A DNA stretch of 64,000 nucleotides from Lachnospiraceae bacterium (lineage in GTDB: Bacteria > Bacillota > Clostridia > Lachnospirales > Lachnospiraceae). The notes beneath the pieces are model-generated. The model did not search any database. It was not told where the DNA came from and saw only the letters and a program-made list of their open reading frames with translations. The position numbers and the translations under genes are program-made. Each line of letters begins with the position of its first letter. Within the stretch, counting starts at the first letter, position 1. Shown one piece after another: positions 46,523 through 55,925 of this stretch. The DNA lies in NCBI GenBank assembly GCA_021153325.1, contig JAGKTQ010000018.1:1-64000 (forward strand), in the 5' to 3' direction.

Positions 46523-47570
46523 GCAATTTCATGAGCATATAGCAAAAATGGATAAGTTGAGAAATCGAATCGCATTGCGGTTTTTTATTGTTGTCTTTGT
46601 GTTTATGATTGACTTATTTCTTTTTATCCTCATAGCGAAAAAACTTGGATTGGAAGTAGAATATTTGAAAAATCCAAGCTCGGTGATCTTTGTAGTAGGG
46701 GTGCTCTGTTTCATTCTGTCTTCGGTGGCGGCTTTCCATGTGATGAGGACGGTATTTACACCATTAGAACAGATCAGCAAAGCAGCGGGAAAGGTGGCAG
46801 AGGGAGATTTTTCGGTATAATTGTCTTATGATGGAGATTTGGAGGAGCTGGAAAGCACCATTGAAAATTTTAATAGAATGGTAAGAGAACTCAATTCCGT
46901 AGAAATCATGCGAAACGATTTTATTGCAGACGTTTCCCATGAATTTAAAACACCACTTTCAGCGATTTCCGGGTATGCCACCTTTTTACAGGACCCAGAA
47001 TTGTCCGAAGAAGAAAAAAAGGAATATATCAAAAAGATATTTTTTAATATTGAAAAGCTAAACGATTTGACCGCAAACATATTGCATTTGTCGAAGTTAG
47101 AGCATCAGCAGTTTATGGAAGAGCCGGCCAGTTACAGACTGGATGAACAAATACGCGAAGCCATTGTATTTTTGGAATCCAAATGGAGCAAAAAGAAGAT
47201 AGAATTTGAGTTGGAGTTGCCACAGATCTTGTATTGTGGATATAGAACCTTATTGTTTCAAGTATGGACCAATATGATCGGGAATGCCATAAAATATACA
47301 GAGGCAGGAGGAAATATAGCGGTATATTTAAAACAACAGGACGGTGGTGTGCAGGTGATCATCAGTGATAACGGCATGGGCATGACCGAAGAAACGCAAA
47401 AGCATATTTTTGATAAATTTTATCAGGGAGATACGGCAAGGCGTTCCGAGGGAAATGGACTTGGACTGGCACTGTGTAAGGAGATCATAAAGCGCTGCAA
47501 TGGGGAGATTCATGTGGAAAGTACGCCGGGAGTGGGTTCCGTATTTATTGTGACGCTTCCTATTTTATAA
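46503..47570 (+). pseudogene. Sensor histidine kinase with an in-frame TAA
   Basis: A two-helix sensor kinase cut by a single in-frame TAA at 46818-46820. Before the stop are helix 1 (about 25-45), a short external loop, helix 2 (about 57-78) and the start of HAMP (TPLEQISKAAGKVAEGDFSV). After it, in the same frame, HAMP continues (LSYDGDLEELESTIENFNRMV), then DVSHEFKTPLSAISGYATF, NAIKYTEAGG, SDNGMGM and GNGLGLALCKEI. Both sides are otherwise well conserved, so one base change is enough to explain it. Restart at TTG 46821 is possible but would give a soluble kinase. A sequencing error is the simple alternative. Confidence 0.85.
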
Positions 47571-47619
47571 AGAAATTTTGGCAAAGTTTTATTTTGGGTT
47601 GAGATAAAATTGAGGTTTA

Positions 47620-47662
47620 CCTTTTAGGATAAAGTGCGTAACAGCAAAAGCCTAAAAGGAGG
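47620..47662 (+). promoter_or_regulatory. Inverted repeat covering the exporter's ribosome binding site
   Basis: CCTTTTAGG (47620-47628) and CCTAAAAGG (47651-47659) are perfect inverted repeats; the second overlaps the AAAAGGAGG ribosome site of the ABC gene. An mRNA hairpin here would hide the site; as DNA it could be a regulator operator. Confidence 0.5.
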
Positions 47663-47671
47663 AACGCAGTA

Positions 47672-50630
47672 ATGCTTGAACTTAAAAATATTAAAAAGGA
47701 TTACCCGGCAGGGGATGGCACGGTCCATGCACTAAAGGGAATCAGCCTGCAATTCCGCAGGAATGAGTTTGTGTCCATACTTGGTCCGTCCGGTTGTGGA
47801 AAGACGACCATGTTGAATATTATCGGGGGTCTGGATTATTATACATCTGGTGATCTGATCATCAACGGAAAGTCAACGAAAGACTTTAAGAGCAGAGACT
47901 GGGATACCTATCGTAACCATTCCATTGGATTTGTTTTTCAGAGCTATAATCTGATCCCACATCAGACGGTGTTGCAAAATGTAGAACTGGCATTGACGCT
48001 TACCGGTGTGTCCAAAGCGGAAAGACGAGAAAGAGCAAAGAAAGCCTTAGAGCAGGTAGGACTTGGAAATCAGTTGAAAAAACGTCCTAGTCAGATGTCT
48101 GGTGGCCAGATGCAGAGGGTGGCAATTGCCAGAGCCCTTGTAAACAACCCGGATATTATCTTGGCAGATGAGCCGACGGGTGCATTGGATACAGAGACTA
48201 GTGTACAGGTCATGGAAATATTAAAAGAGATTTCCAAAGATAAATTGATCATTATGGTTACACACAATCCAGAGCTTGCAGAAAAATATTCCACAAGAAT
48301 TATCCGTATGCTGGATGGAGAATTAAAAGAAGATTCCATGCCGCTTACGGAAAAAGAGCAGCAGTTAGAACGTGCAGAAGAGAAGGCTGCAAACAGTGGA
48401 AAGAAAAAAGAAAAGAAACCATCGATGTCCTTTGGAACAGCATTTGTGCTTTCTTTAAAAAATCTGATTTCTAAAAAAGGAAGGACTGCACTTACCTCTT
48501 TTGCAGGAAGTATCGGTATTATTGGTATTGCCTTGATCTATGCCGTTTCGCAAGGATTCACGAACTATATTGATATGGTGCAGGAAAATACATTATCTTC
48601 CTATCCCTTGACTATAGAATCGACCAATATTGATGCAAGTACGCTGTTGGAAACCTTTATGGGGCTTGCAAACAGTGAAGTGGAACATGAAAAAGACGCT
48701 GTGTATACGAAACCGGTTGTTTATGATATTCTGGATGCCATGAGCAATCTAGAAACTACCGAAAATGATTTGAAATCCTTTAAAACATATATGGAAGAAG
48801 AATATGCAAAAGAAGACAGTGAAGACAATGAAAATAGTCTGCATGAGGCGATAAACGGTATTCAGTATACATATGACATAGATTTACAGGTATATACCAA
48901 AAATGTGGATGATACGATTGTTGCATCGGATACAGAAGAACTTTTGAGAGAAATGCTGGTAGAATATATGGGAATGGATTCCTCTGCCGTGTCTCAAATG
49001 AGTGATTCTGCTTCCACGATGATGGATTCTTCCATGTCCTCTATGTTTATGGCAAACAGTGGCATGAATTTGTGGCAGGAAATGCTTCCAGGCGACAACG
49101 GAAAAATGGTAAATGATCTGTTGGAAAAACAGTATGATGTAGTATACGGAAGCTGGCCTACCAGCTATGATGAAATCGTACTTGTTCTGGATGAGAATAA
49201 CGAGCTGGATGATATGACCTTGTATGCACTCGGTCTGGAGTCTCAGGAAACGATCGATGCCATTATGGATGCAGCGGTTAATAAAACAGAACTTGCACCT
49301 AGCGATAAATCATGGTCTTACGAAGAAAACGGATTTAAGAGAAACCGAAGCCAGTCTTAAATATTTATATGACAACGGAATTTCACTGAAAGTATCCGGT
49401 ATTATCCGCCCTAATGAGGATGTGGAAAGTGCCATGCTGACAGGTTCCATTGGTTACACAAGCGAACTTACAGAATATGTGATTGAGCATTCCAAGGAAT
49501 CGGATGCCATTCAGGCACAATTAGAAGATGAAACAGTAGATATTTTCACCAATCTGCCATTTAAAGAAAATGCAGGCAATATGACAGATGAAGAAAAAGA
49601 AAATGAGTTCCGTGCATATGTGGAAGGACTGGATGAAAACAGCAAAGCAGACGTTTATGTGAAAATCATGTCTATTCCTACTGAAGAACAGGTAAATGCA
49701 GCAGTAGGACAGTCTATGGAGGGCATGGACAGAGCTGCGATGGAAGAACTGATGCTGCAGGCACTGACACAGCAGATGGGAATGAGTGCGGAAGATGTAC
49801 AGTCTTACCTTGTTTCTATGAGTGATGAAGATATGACAGAACTCTTTACCCAGATGATAACAGAGCAGGTAAAAGCACAGTATGCAGCACAGGTAGAACA
49901 GCAATTGTCCGTTTTGAGCAAACAGCAATTGGCAGCAACACTGGATATGGCAGTAGAAGGCTTTACCACAGAACAGTGTGCAGATTACTATGAAAATGTT
50001 CTGGAATTTTCGGATTCTACTTATGAAAACAACTTAAAAGAGCTAGGGTTTGTAGATTTAGATGATCCGGCAAGTATTAACCTTTATGCATCTACTTTTG
50101 AAAATAAAGATGTGATTGAAGATGCTATTGAAGCATACAATGACACAGTGGATGATATTTCCCAGATTAAATATACCGATTATGTGGGATTGATGATGTC
50201 CTCTATTACAACTATTATCAATGTTATTACTTATGTTTTGATTGCATTCGTAGCAATTTCCTTGATCGTTTCTTCTATTATGATTGGAGTCATTACCCTG
50301 ATCTCCGTACAGGAACGTACAAAAGAAATTGGTATTTTAAGAGCAATGGGTGCATCCAAGCATGATGTATCCAGTATGTTCAATGCGGAAACGATCATCA
50401 TTGGATTTATTTCCGGTCTGATCGGCGTTGGAATGACGTATCTCTTATGTATACCGATCAATGCGATCATACACAATCTGACAGGAATTAATAATTTGAA
50501 TGCATATCTGCCGATCCCGGTAGCGATCATTCTGGTACTGATCAGTGTGGCTTTAACACTTTTCTCAGGATTGATACCATCCAAGAGTGCAGCTAAGAAA
50601 GATCCGGTCGTAGCATTACGTTCTGAATAA
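47672..50630 (+). pseudogene. ABC exporter (ATPase fused to FtsX permease), frameshifted
   Basis: A MacB/LolD-type ATPase fused to an FtsX-type permease in two frames. The first frame (47672-49360) has Walker A GPSGCGKTT, signature MSGGQMQRVAIARAL, Walker B LADEPTGALD, helix 1 (about 278-300) and part of the external domain, then runs off after SWSYEE into NGFKRNRSQS. The second (+1) frame becomes family-like at about 49333 (DLRETEASLKYLYDNG) and holds the rest of the external domain and three helices, ending KDPVVALRSE at 50630. Family members as I recall them have some 30 residues at the junction that are missing here, so a small deletion is likely. Probably inactive as a whole. Confidence 0.85.
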
Positions 50631-50641
50631 AAATGCAAAGT

Positions 50642-50677
50642 AAAAGCGGCAGGCTTTAAACAGCCTACCGCTTTTTT
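50642..50677. terminator. Bidirectional terminator, ABC gene and thiT
   Basis: AAAAGCGG-C-AGGCT (50642-50655) pairs with AGCCT-A-CCGCTTTTTT (50662-50677). Runs of A and T on either side allow it to work for both converging transcripts. Confidence 0.85.
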
Positions 50678-50685
50678 GTGCAATA

Positions 50686-51243
50686 TTATTCAGCCGTAGC
50701 CATTCCCTTTACCTTCGCCAACGCCTTTGCAACTGGTGGAAGTGCGATCAAAATAATAGTTGCGATCATCTCCGGCAGAATGTAGCTCAAGTTATATCCC
50801 GTAGAAGCAATAATCGCTTGAATATTTCCGAGTACATCTCCCGCATACTCTGTATAAAAAATCAACCCAGAAATCATATGAAACACAAATCGTCCCGTAA
50901 CTCCCACAATATAGCCGATCAACAGACCGTGTTTTTTGTTGCTGAAAAATCCGGAAAGACCTAAAGCACCGAAAGCTAACGGATAATCCAAAAGTACCTG
51001 TGCAGGATGGACAACATAAGGTCCTACGATGAACTGCAAAATTCCATAAGCAAAAGCAGTGATCAGTCCGATGACTGGTCCATACCAGTAACCAACAAGA
51101 CAGATGATCAACATGGAAAACAAAGTAATGGAACCGCCGTTAGGTAAAGAAGGTAGTTTAACGACTGTGGAAATGACGGTTGCAAGTGCAATAGCCATAG
51201 CACAGAAAACGAGTTGCTTTGTTGAAAATTTACTTTTTGACAT
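50686..51243 (-). CDS. thiT: Thiamine ECF transporter S component ThiT
   Basis: 185 residues with six predicted membrane helices. KQLVFCAMAIALATVISTV is the usual ThiT opening, and YGILQFIVGPYVVHPAQ with LDYPLAFGALGL carries the thiamine-binding aromatic and acidic residues. It binds thiamine and couples to the shared energy module (EcfAA'T) encoded elsewhere. A TPP riboswitch precedes it, which confirms the substrate. Confidence 0.95.
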   Translation of the reverse strand: MSKSKFSTKQLVFCAMAIALATVISTVVKLPSLPNGGSITLFSMLIICLVGYWYGPVIGLITAFAYGILQFIVGPYVVHPAQVLLDYPLAFGALGLSGFFSNKKHGLLIGYIVGVTGRFVFHMISGLIFYTEYAGDVLGNIQAIIASTGYNLSYILPEMIATIILIALPPVAKALAKVKGMATAE

Positions 51244-51273
51244 AAAAAAATCCTCCTAAGATTACGCAGGAGG
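51244..51273 (-). terminator. TPP-controlled hairpin that also covers the thiT ribosome site
   Basis: On the - strand CCTCCT (51273-51268) pairs with AGGAGG (51257-51252), followed by seven Ts and directly by the ATG. AGGAGG is the only ribosome site, so one hairpin can both end transcription and hide the start. Confidence 0.7.
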
Positions 51274-51281
51274 GGATGATT

Positions 51282-51460
51282 CACATGTATAAATGTGACC
51301 TTTCATGTTAGAAGGTATGTTGGTTAATAGAAACAGGGCAATCGCCCTTAATAGTCACATTTATATGCGTGCTTCCTTACGCCGGTATTACCCGGTTCAA
51401 GTAGTGAGGGTTAGAACCTGAAAGGCTCAATCTCAGCAATTAGCTCCCCTAGCGTTTCGT
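51282..51460 (-). promoter_or_regulatory. TPP riboswitch upstream of thiT
   Basis: The aptamer reads on the - strand from GCTAGGGGAGC (about 51453) through GCTGAGATTGAG, AACCCTCACTACTTGAA, CCGGGTAATACCGGCGTAAGGAAGC to about 51370: all conserved THI-box parts. The sequence after it (ATATAAATGTGAC, near 51364-51352) can pair with GTCACATTTATAC (51299-51287), giving a candidate switching helix. With TPP bound, thiT should be off. Confidence 0.93.
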
Positions 51461-51470
51461 TTATTTTGTT

Positions 51471-51653
51471 CCCACATAATATACTTTTTTTGAAAGGAAA
51501 TGTCAAGCAAAAACCGTTGTATTCTTCCTTATATTTTGGCGTTATTTATAAAATCAATTTTGTAGTGAAAAAAACACGAATTTGTATAAAATTTAACAAA
51601 ACATTTGTGCAAAACAGATAAAATTGACGCAATAAAAGTGTTGAAAGTGTAAA
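51471..51653. other. A/T-rich intergenic stretch
   Basis: Divergent region between the thiT leader and the pts promoter. It is very A/T-rich. I see a second possible promoter (TTGACG 51624-51629, then TGTAAA 51648-51653) but no open reading frame with a ribosome site. Confidence 0.5.
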
Positions 51654-51682
51654 TTGACAGAAAATAATAAACAAGATATACG
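51654..51682 (+). promoter_or_regulatory. Promoter of the pts-nag operon
   Basis: TTGACA (51654-51659), 17 bases, TATACG (51677-51682). The start near 51689 leaves a 5' leader of about 180 bases. Confidence 0.6.
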
Positions 51683-51688
51683 GAATTT

Positions 51689-51867
51689 AGTTAAAGATTT
51701 TGGGGGATTTGTTATTGGAGATGAAGGCATGAATTATTCGTTATTGTTTTTAAGAAAGAGTTAGATGACGAATGGATTCGTGTTTTTTTATCGAAGAATG
51801 CACATAACAAATCCACATTGAAAGACAGCTCGTGGCATAAACTTTACAACAGGAAAGGAGAAGGAAC
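51689..51867 (+). promoter_or_regulatory. Unassigned structured leader RNA of the pts-nag operon
   Basis: A perfect 11-bp helix, GGATTTGTTAT (51705-51715) with ATAACAAATCC (51804-51814), encloses 88 bases. Inside, ACGAA (51768-51772) pairs with TTCGT (51777-51781), followed by G and seven Ts (51783-51789), a short terminator. An earlier ATTCGT (51736-51741) can pair with ACGAAT instead, which would break the terminator; GCAT (51727-51730)/ATGC (51798-51801) is a further match. This is an attenuator-like layout. I do not recognise it as a known riboswitch or a BglG/LicT-type antiterminator site. Confidence 0.5.
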
Positions 51868-52125
51868 ATGAAGAGCTTTACTTATGTCATAAAAGATGAA
51901 CTGGGAATTCATGCAAGACCGGCGGGAATGCTTGTTAAGGAAGCTAAAAATTTCCAGAGCACCATTACTATTGACAACGGATTGAAAAAGGCGGATGCAT
52001 CTAAATTAATGGCAGTAATGAGTATGGGGGTAAAATGTGGACAGACCGTTACTGTTACGGTAGAGGGAGAGGATGAAGAAGCCGCTTTGAACGGAATACA
52101 GAGCTTTTTCGAGAATAATCTTTAG
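51868..52125 (+). CDS. ptsH: PTS phosphocarrier protein HPr
   Basis: 85 residues. His15 in GIHARPAG is the phosphorylation site for enzyme I. The regulatory Ser46 of classical Gram-positive HPr is absent: the stretch reads ADASKLMAVMSMG, with Lys at 46 and Ser at 45. Carries phosphate from EI to the IIA protein encoded downstream. AGGAAAGGAGAAGG precedes the ATG. First gene of the pts-nag operon. Confidence 0.95.
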   Translation: MKSFTYVIKDELGIHARPAGMLVKEAKNFQSTITIDNGLKKADASKLMAVMSMGVKCGQTVTVTVEGEDEEAALNGIQSFFENNL

Positions 52126-52149
52126 GCGTCACAGAAAAGAGGGATTCGT

Positions 52150-53769
52150 ATGAAGAGTGTCAAAGCGAAAGCAGTATATAAAGGAATTGCACTTGGACGG
52201 ATTTATGTACTGCGCAAAAATGATTATACCGTGAAAAGAACGAAGATCGACAATCCTGAGGAAGAAATAAAAAGAATGCATCAGGCAAAGGAAATGGCAT
52301 CCGGTCAGCTTCAGAATTTGTATGAAAAAGCGGTGAAAGAAGTAGGGGAAAGCAGTGCAGCAATTTTTGAAGTACATCAAATGATGTTAGAAGATGATGA
52401 TTATGTAGAATCCATTGAAAATATCATTCGTACCCAGCAAGTAAATGCTGAGTATGCGGTGGCAGTGACGGGAGACAATTTTTCTGAAATGTTTGCTTGT
52501 ATGGACGACGAATATATGCAGGCTCGTTCCGCAGATGTCAAGGATATTTCAGAAAGAATCGTGAGATGTCTTTTTGGGGGAGAAGAGCAGAGTACGGATT
52601 TTGATGAACCGGTCATTATAGTAGCAGATGATTTAGCACCAAGTGAGACCGTTTCTTTAGATAAAGAAAAAATTTTAGCGTTCGTGACGGTCCATGGTTC
52701 TACCAATTCCCATACAGCGATTTTGGCAAGAACAATGAATATTCCAGCTTTGATCGGCGCAGAGATGGATCTGGAAGAATTACATTCTGGAATGGAAGCT
52801 TTAGTAGACGGCTTCAAAGGAGTGTTTCTTTTAGAACCTTCTGAGGAAGTGAAAGCAGATGCTACAAAAGCAATGGAAAAGGAAAAAGAGAAACAGGCAT
52901 TGCTTCACCAGTTAAAAGGCAAAGAGAACGTAACGAAGAGCGGGAAGAAAATAAAACTTTTTGCCAATATTGGAAGTATTAGTGATCTAGGATATGCATT
53001 GGAAAATGATGCTGGCGGCGTAGGGTTGTTTCGAAGTGAATTTCTTTATATAGGAAAAGATGCACTCCCAAGTGAGGAGGAACAGTTCCGTATTTATAAG
53101 CAGGCAGCCCAAAATATGGCAGGAAAAAAAGTGATCATTCGTACACTGGATATTGGAGCAGATAAGCAGGCAGATTACTTACAGCTTGGAAAAGAAGAAA
53201 ATCCGGCATTAGGCTATCGTGCCATTCGTATTTGCCTGACAAAGACGGATATTTTTAAAACACAGCTTCGCGCATTGTATCGTGCAGCAGCCTATGGAAA
53301 TATTTCCATTATGTATCCAATGATCATTTCGACGGAAGAAGTGGAACAGATTAAGAAAATCTCAGCGGAAGTAAAAAAAGAGCTTGCAGAAGAAAATGTA
53401 CCTTACAAAGATGTAGAAGAGGGAATCATGATCGAGACGCCGGCAGCAGTAATGATCAGTGACGAACTGGCAAAAATGGTCGATTTCTTCAGTATAGGAA
53501 CAAATGACCTGACGCAGTATACGCTGGCGATCGACAGACAGAATGAGAATCTGGATCTGTTTTATAATCCGCATCATAAGGCTATTTTAAAAATGATTCA
53601 AATAGCAACGGATAATGCACATAAGGAAGGAAAATGGATAGGAATCTGCGGAGAACTGGGAGCTGATCCGGAATTAACAGAAACCTTTGTTAATATGGGA
53701 ATTGACGAGCTTTCCGTTGCACCTTCCTCCATTTTGAAGCTCCGTAAGATTATCCGTGAGCTGCCATAG
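52150..53769 (+). CDS. ptsI: PTS enzyme I
   Basis: 539 residues, slightly short but complete: N-terminal HPr-binding domain, phosphohistidine domain with GSTNSHTAILART, and the C-terminal PEP-binding barrel with GVGLFRSEFLYI, RTLDIGADKQ, GYRAIRICL and GICGELGAD. Transfers phosphate from PEP to HPr in the cytoplasm. It follows ptsH after 24 bases. Confidence 0.97.
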   Translation: MKSVKAKAVYKGIALGRIYVLRKNDYTVKRTKIDNPEEEIKRMHQAKEMASGQLQNLYEKAVKEVGESSAAIFEVHQMMLEDDDYVESIENIIRTQQVNAEYAVAVTGDNFSEMFACMDDEYMQARSADVKDISERIVRCLFGGEEQSTDFDEPVIIVADDLAPSETVSLDKEKILAFVTVHGSTNSHTAILARTMNIPALIGAEMDLEELHSGMEALVDGFKGVFLLEPSEEVKADATKAMEKEKEKQALLHQLKGKENVTKSGKKIKLFANIGSISDLGYALENDAGGVGLFRSEFLYIGKDALPSEEEQFRIYKQAAQNMAGKKVIIRTLDIGADKQADYLQLGKEENPALGYRAIRICLTKTDIFKTQLRALYRAAAYGNISIMYPMIISTEEVEQIKKISAEVKKELAEENVPYKDVEEGIMIETPAAVMISDELAKMVDFFSIGTNDLTQYTLAIDRQNENLDLFYNPHHKAILKMIQIATDNAHKEGKWIGICGELGADPELTETFVNMGIDELSVAPSSILKLRKIIRELP

Positions 53770-53782
53770 AAGGAGGTGCAGA

Positions 53783-54271
53783 ATGTTTCAAATATTTAAA
53801 AAGAAGGAGAATGCAAAAATTGTCATTGCATCTCCGGTCAAGGGAACAGCGGTTGGTCTGGATAAGGTGAATGATCCAACTTTTAGTGAGTGTATGCTAG
53901 GAAAGGGAGTGGCAATCATCCCCAAGGAAGGAAAGATATATGCACCTGCTGATGGGGAAATCGGTCTTATGTTTGATACATTACATGCCGTCAGTATGAC
54001 GACAAAAGAGGGTGTGGAGCTTCTGATCCATGTAGGACTTGATACGGTGAAGCTGAAAGGCGAAGGTTTTACTGGTCATGTCGCAACAGGAGATGAAGTA
54101 AAAAAAGGCGACTTATTACTGACCGTAGACTTGGAGGCAGTTAAGGCAGCCGGCTATGAGACAATAACGCCTGTTGTAGTTTGTAATACCGATGATTATG
54201 AAGCGGTGGAAGCAAGTAATCTATCGGAAGTGGAACAAGGTGATGAGGTAATAAGCATTACCATAAAATAA
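53783..54271 (+). CDS. PTS IIA component, glucose/GlcNAc type
   Basis: 162 residues from the ATG at 53783, with AGGAGG seven bases upstream; the frame extends 5' into the end of ptsI. IIA-Glc fold: SPVKGTAVGLDKVND, TLHAVSMTTKEG (helper His) and LLIHVGLDTVKL (phospho-His). It passes phosphate to the IIB domain of the next gene. A stand-alone IIA next to NagE-like IICB fits an N-acetylglucosamine PTS. Confidence 0.95.
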   Translation: MFQIFKKKENAKIVIASPVKGTAVGLDKVNDPTFSECMLGKGVAIIPKEGKIYAPADGEIGLMFDTLHAVSMTTKEGVELLIHVGLDTVKLKGEGFTGHVATGDEVKKGDLLLTVDLEAVKAAGYETITPVVVCNTDDYEAVEASNLSEVEQGDEVISITIK

Positions 54272-54338
54272 GCAGTATTTTAAACCGTTTGTGTGCGGTT
54301 CAAAATAAAAAGGGATTAGATAAGAAGGAGGGAAAGGT

Positions 54339-55808
54339 ATGAAGTTTTTACAAAAATTGGGAAAATCTTTAATGTTACCTGTGGCATGTTTGCCGCTATG
54401 TGGTTTGTTAATGGGTATCGGTTATCTGCTTTGTCCGGCTACTATGCAGGGTGGTGAAATTACAGGCGTTGTACCATTGATTGGACTTTTCTTAGTAAAA
54501 GCCGGTGGTGCATTAATTGATAACATGGCACTCCTGTTCGTTATTGGTGTTGGTGTCGGAATGTCTGAAGACAATGACGGTACTGGTGGTGTAGCTGCAT
54601 TAGCATCCTGGTTAATGATGACGACTTTGTTAAGTACCAGTTTCGTTACCACCATTATGCCAAGTATTGCAGAAAATGAGAATTCCGTTATTGCATTTAA
54701 TAAAATCGCAAATCCATTTATCGGTATTCTTGCAGGTATTATTGGTGCAACCTGTTACAACAAATTTAAAAATACAAAATTACCAGATTGGTTATCCTTC
54801 TTTAGTGGAAAACGTTGTGTTGCAATCGTAGCAGGTGTTGTTTCCATTTTAGTATCCGTAGTTCTTCTGTTTGTATGGCCGTTGATCTTCGGTGGACTGA
54901 TTTCTCTCGGTCAGGCAATCGCAGGTATGGGTGCTGTTGGTGCAGGTATTTATGCTTTCCTGAATCGTTTGTTGATTCCGACTGGATTGCACCATGCATT
55001 GAACAACGTATTCTGGTTCGATACGATTGGTCTTGGTGATTTAGGACACTTCTGGGCAGGCGAAACATCTGCAGATGTAACATGGGATCTTGGTATGTAT
55101 ATGTCCGGTTTCTTCCCTTGTATGATGTTTGGTATTCCGGGTGCCGCATTGGCGATGATTCATTGTGCTAAGAGTAACAAGAAAAAAGTTGCAATCGGTC
55201 TGGTAGCTTCCGCAGCACTTTGCTCCTTCGTATGTGGTGTTACAGAACCTTTTGAATTTGGATTTATGTTCCTTGCTCCTGGATTATATTTAATTTATGC
55301 AGCATTATATGGTATCTTCACTGTAATTACTGTATTGGTTGGTTTCCGTGCAGGCTTCTGTTTCTCAGCTGGTGCTACAGACCTTCTGTTCTCTGCATCG
55401 CTTCCGGCAGCACAAAACACTTGGATGATCATTCCGTTAGGTATTGCAGCGTTTATCGTATTCTATGTAGTATTTAGGTTTGCAATTACGAAGTTTGATC
55501 TGAAGACTCCGGGTAGAGAAGATGATGACGAGGAAGAAGAGAAGAAAGCAGTTCTTTCCAATGATAACTACACAGAAGTAGCTTCTGTAATATTAGAAGG
55601 TATTGGTGGAAAAGATAATGTAACAAGTATTGATAATTGTATCACAAGACTTCGTCTGGAAATCAAGGATTATACATTAGTAGACGAGAAGAAGATCAAA
55701 TCTGCTGGTGTATCCGGTGTTGTCAGACCTGGTAAAAATTCTGTACAGGTAGTTGTTGGTACAAAAGTTCAGTTTGTTGCTGATGAATTTAAGAAACTAT
55801 GTAAATAG
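54339..55808 (+). CDS. nagE: PTS IICB component, N-acetylglucosamine type
   Basis: 489 residues. N-terminal IIC membrane domain (about 1-395) with ten or so helices, including LMLPVACLPLCGLLMGIGYL, GLHHALNNVFWF (substrate region) and CGVTEPFEFGFMFLAP. After an acidic linker comes IIB (about 415-489) with the phosphocysteine in SIDNCITRLRLEI. The nagB-nagA genes downstream point to GlcNAc rather than glucose. Starts behind GAAGGAGGGAAAGG. Confidence 0.93.
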   Translation: MKFLQKLGKSLMLPVACLPLCGLLMGIGYLLCPATMQGGEITGVVPLIGLFLVKAGGALIDNMALLFVIGVGVGMSEDNDGTGGVAALASWLMMTTLLSTSFVTTIMPSIAENENSVIAFNKIANPFIGILAGIIGATCYNKFKNTKLPDWLSFFSGKRCVAIVAGVVSILVSVVLLFVWPLIFGGLISLGQAIAGMGAVGAGIYAFLNRLLIPTGLHHALNNVFWFDTIGLGDLGHFWAGETSADVTWDLGMYMSGFFPCMMFGIPGAALAMIHCAKSNKKKVAIGLVASAALCSFVCGVTEPFEFGFMFLAPGLYLIYAALYGIFTVITVLVGFRAGFCFSAGATDLLFSASLPAAQNTWMIIPLGIAAFIVFYVVFRFAITKFDLKTPGREDDDEEEEKKAVLSNDNYTEVASVILEGIGGKDNVTSIDNCITRLRLEIKDYTLVDEKKIKSAGVSGVVRPGKNSVQVVVGTKVQFVADEFKKLCK

Positions 55809-55840
55809 TAAATACAATATTTAATCCCTTTGAATGAGGC

Positions 55841-55890
55841 GGGGCACTGCTCATGGCGGGGCGCCATGAGCAGTGCCCCAAATCTTTTTT
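55841..55890 (+). terminator. Strong GC-rich terminator between nagE and nagB
   Basis: A perfect 17-bp stem (55841-55857 with 55863-55879), a five-base loop, then AAATC and six Ts. It is much richer in GC than anything around it. It should reduce nagBA transcription from the pts promoter. Confidence 0.88.
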
Positions 55891-55925
55891 GAACAAGTAG
55901 AATTTATAGAAAGGATGGAAGGAAT

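Noticed and set aside
46815..46823. Two adjacent genes instead of a broken kinase
   Set aside because: The stop cuts HAMP in the middle, both sides are in the same frame, and no AGGAGG-type site is well placed for the second part; GAGGGAG is about 15 bases from the TTG.
49224..49360. Programmed frameshift in the ABC exporter
   Set aside because: The needed shift is +1, no slippery heptamer with a downstream structure is seen, and family residues seem to be missing at the junction, which favours a deletion.
51705..51814. glmS ribozyme or a known sugar antiterminator site in the pts leader
   Set aside because: No glmS core and no LicT/SacY-type conserved target could be found by eye.
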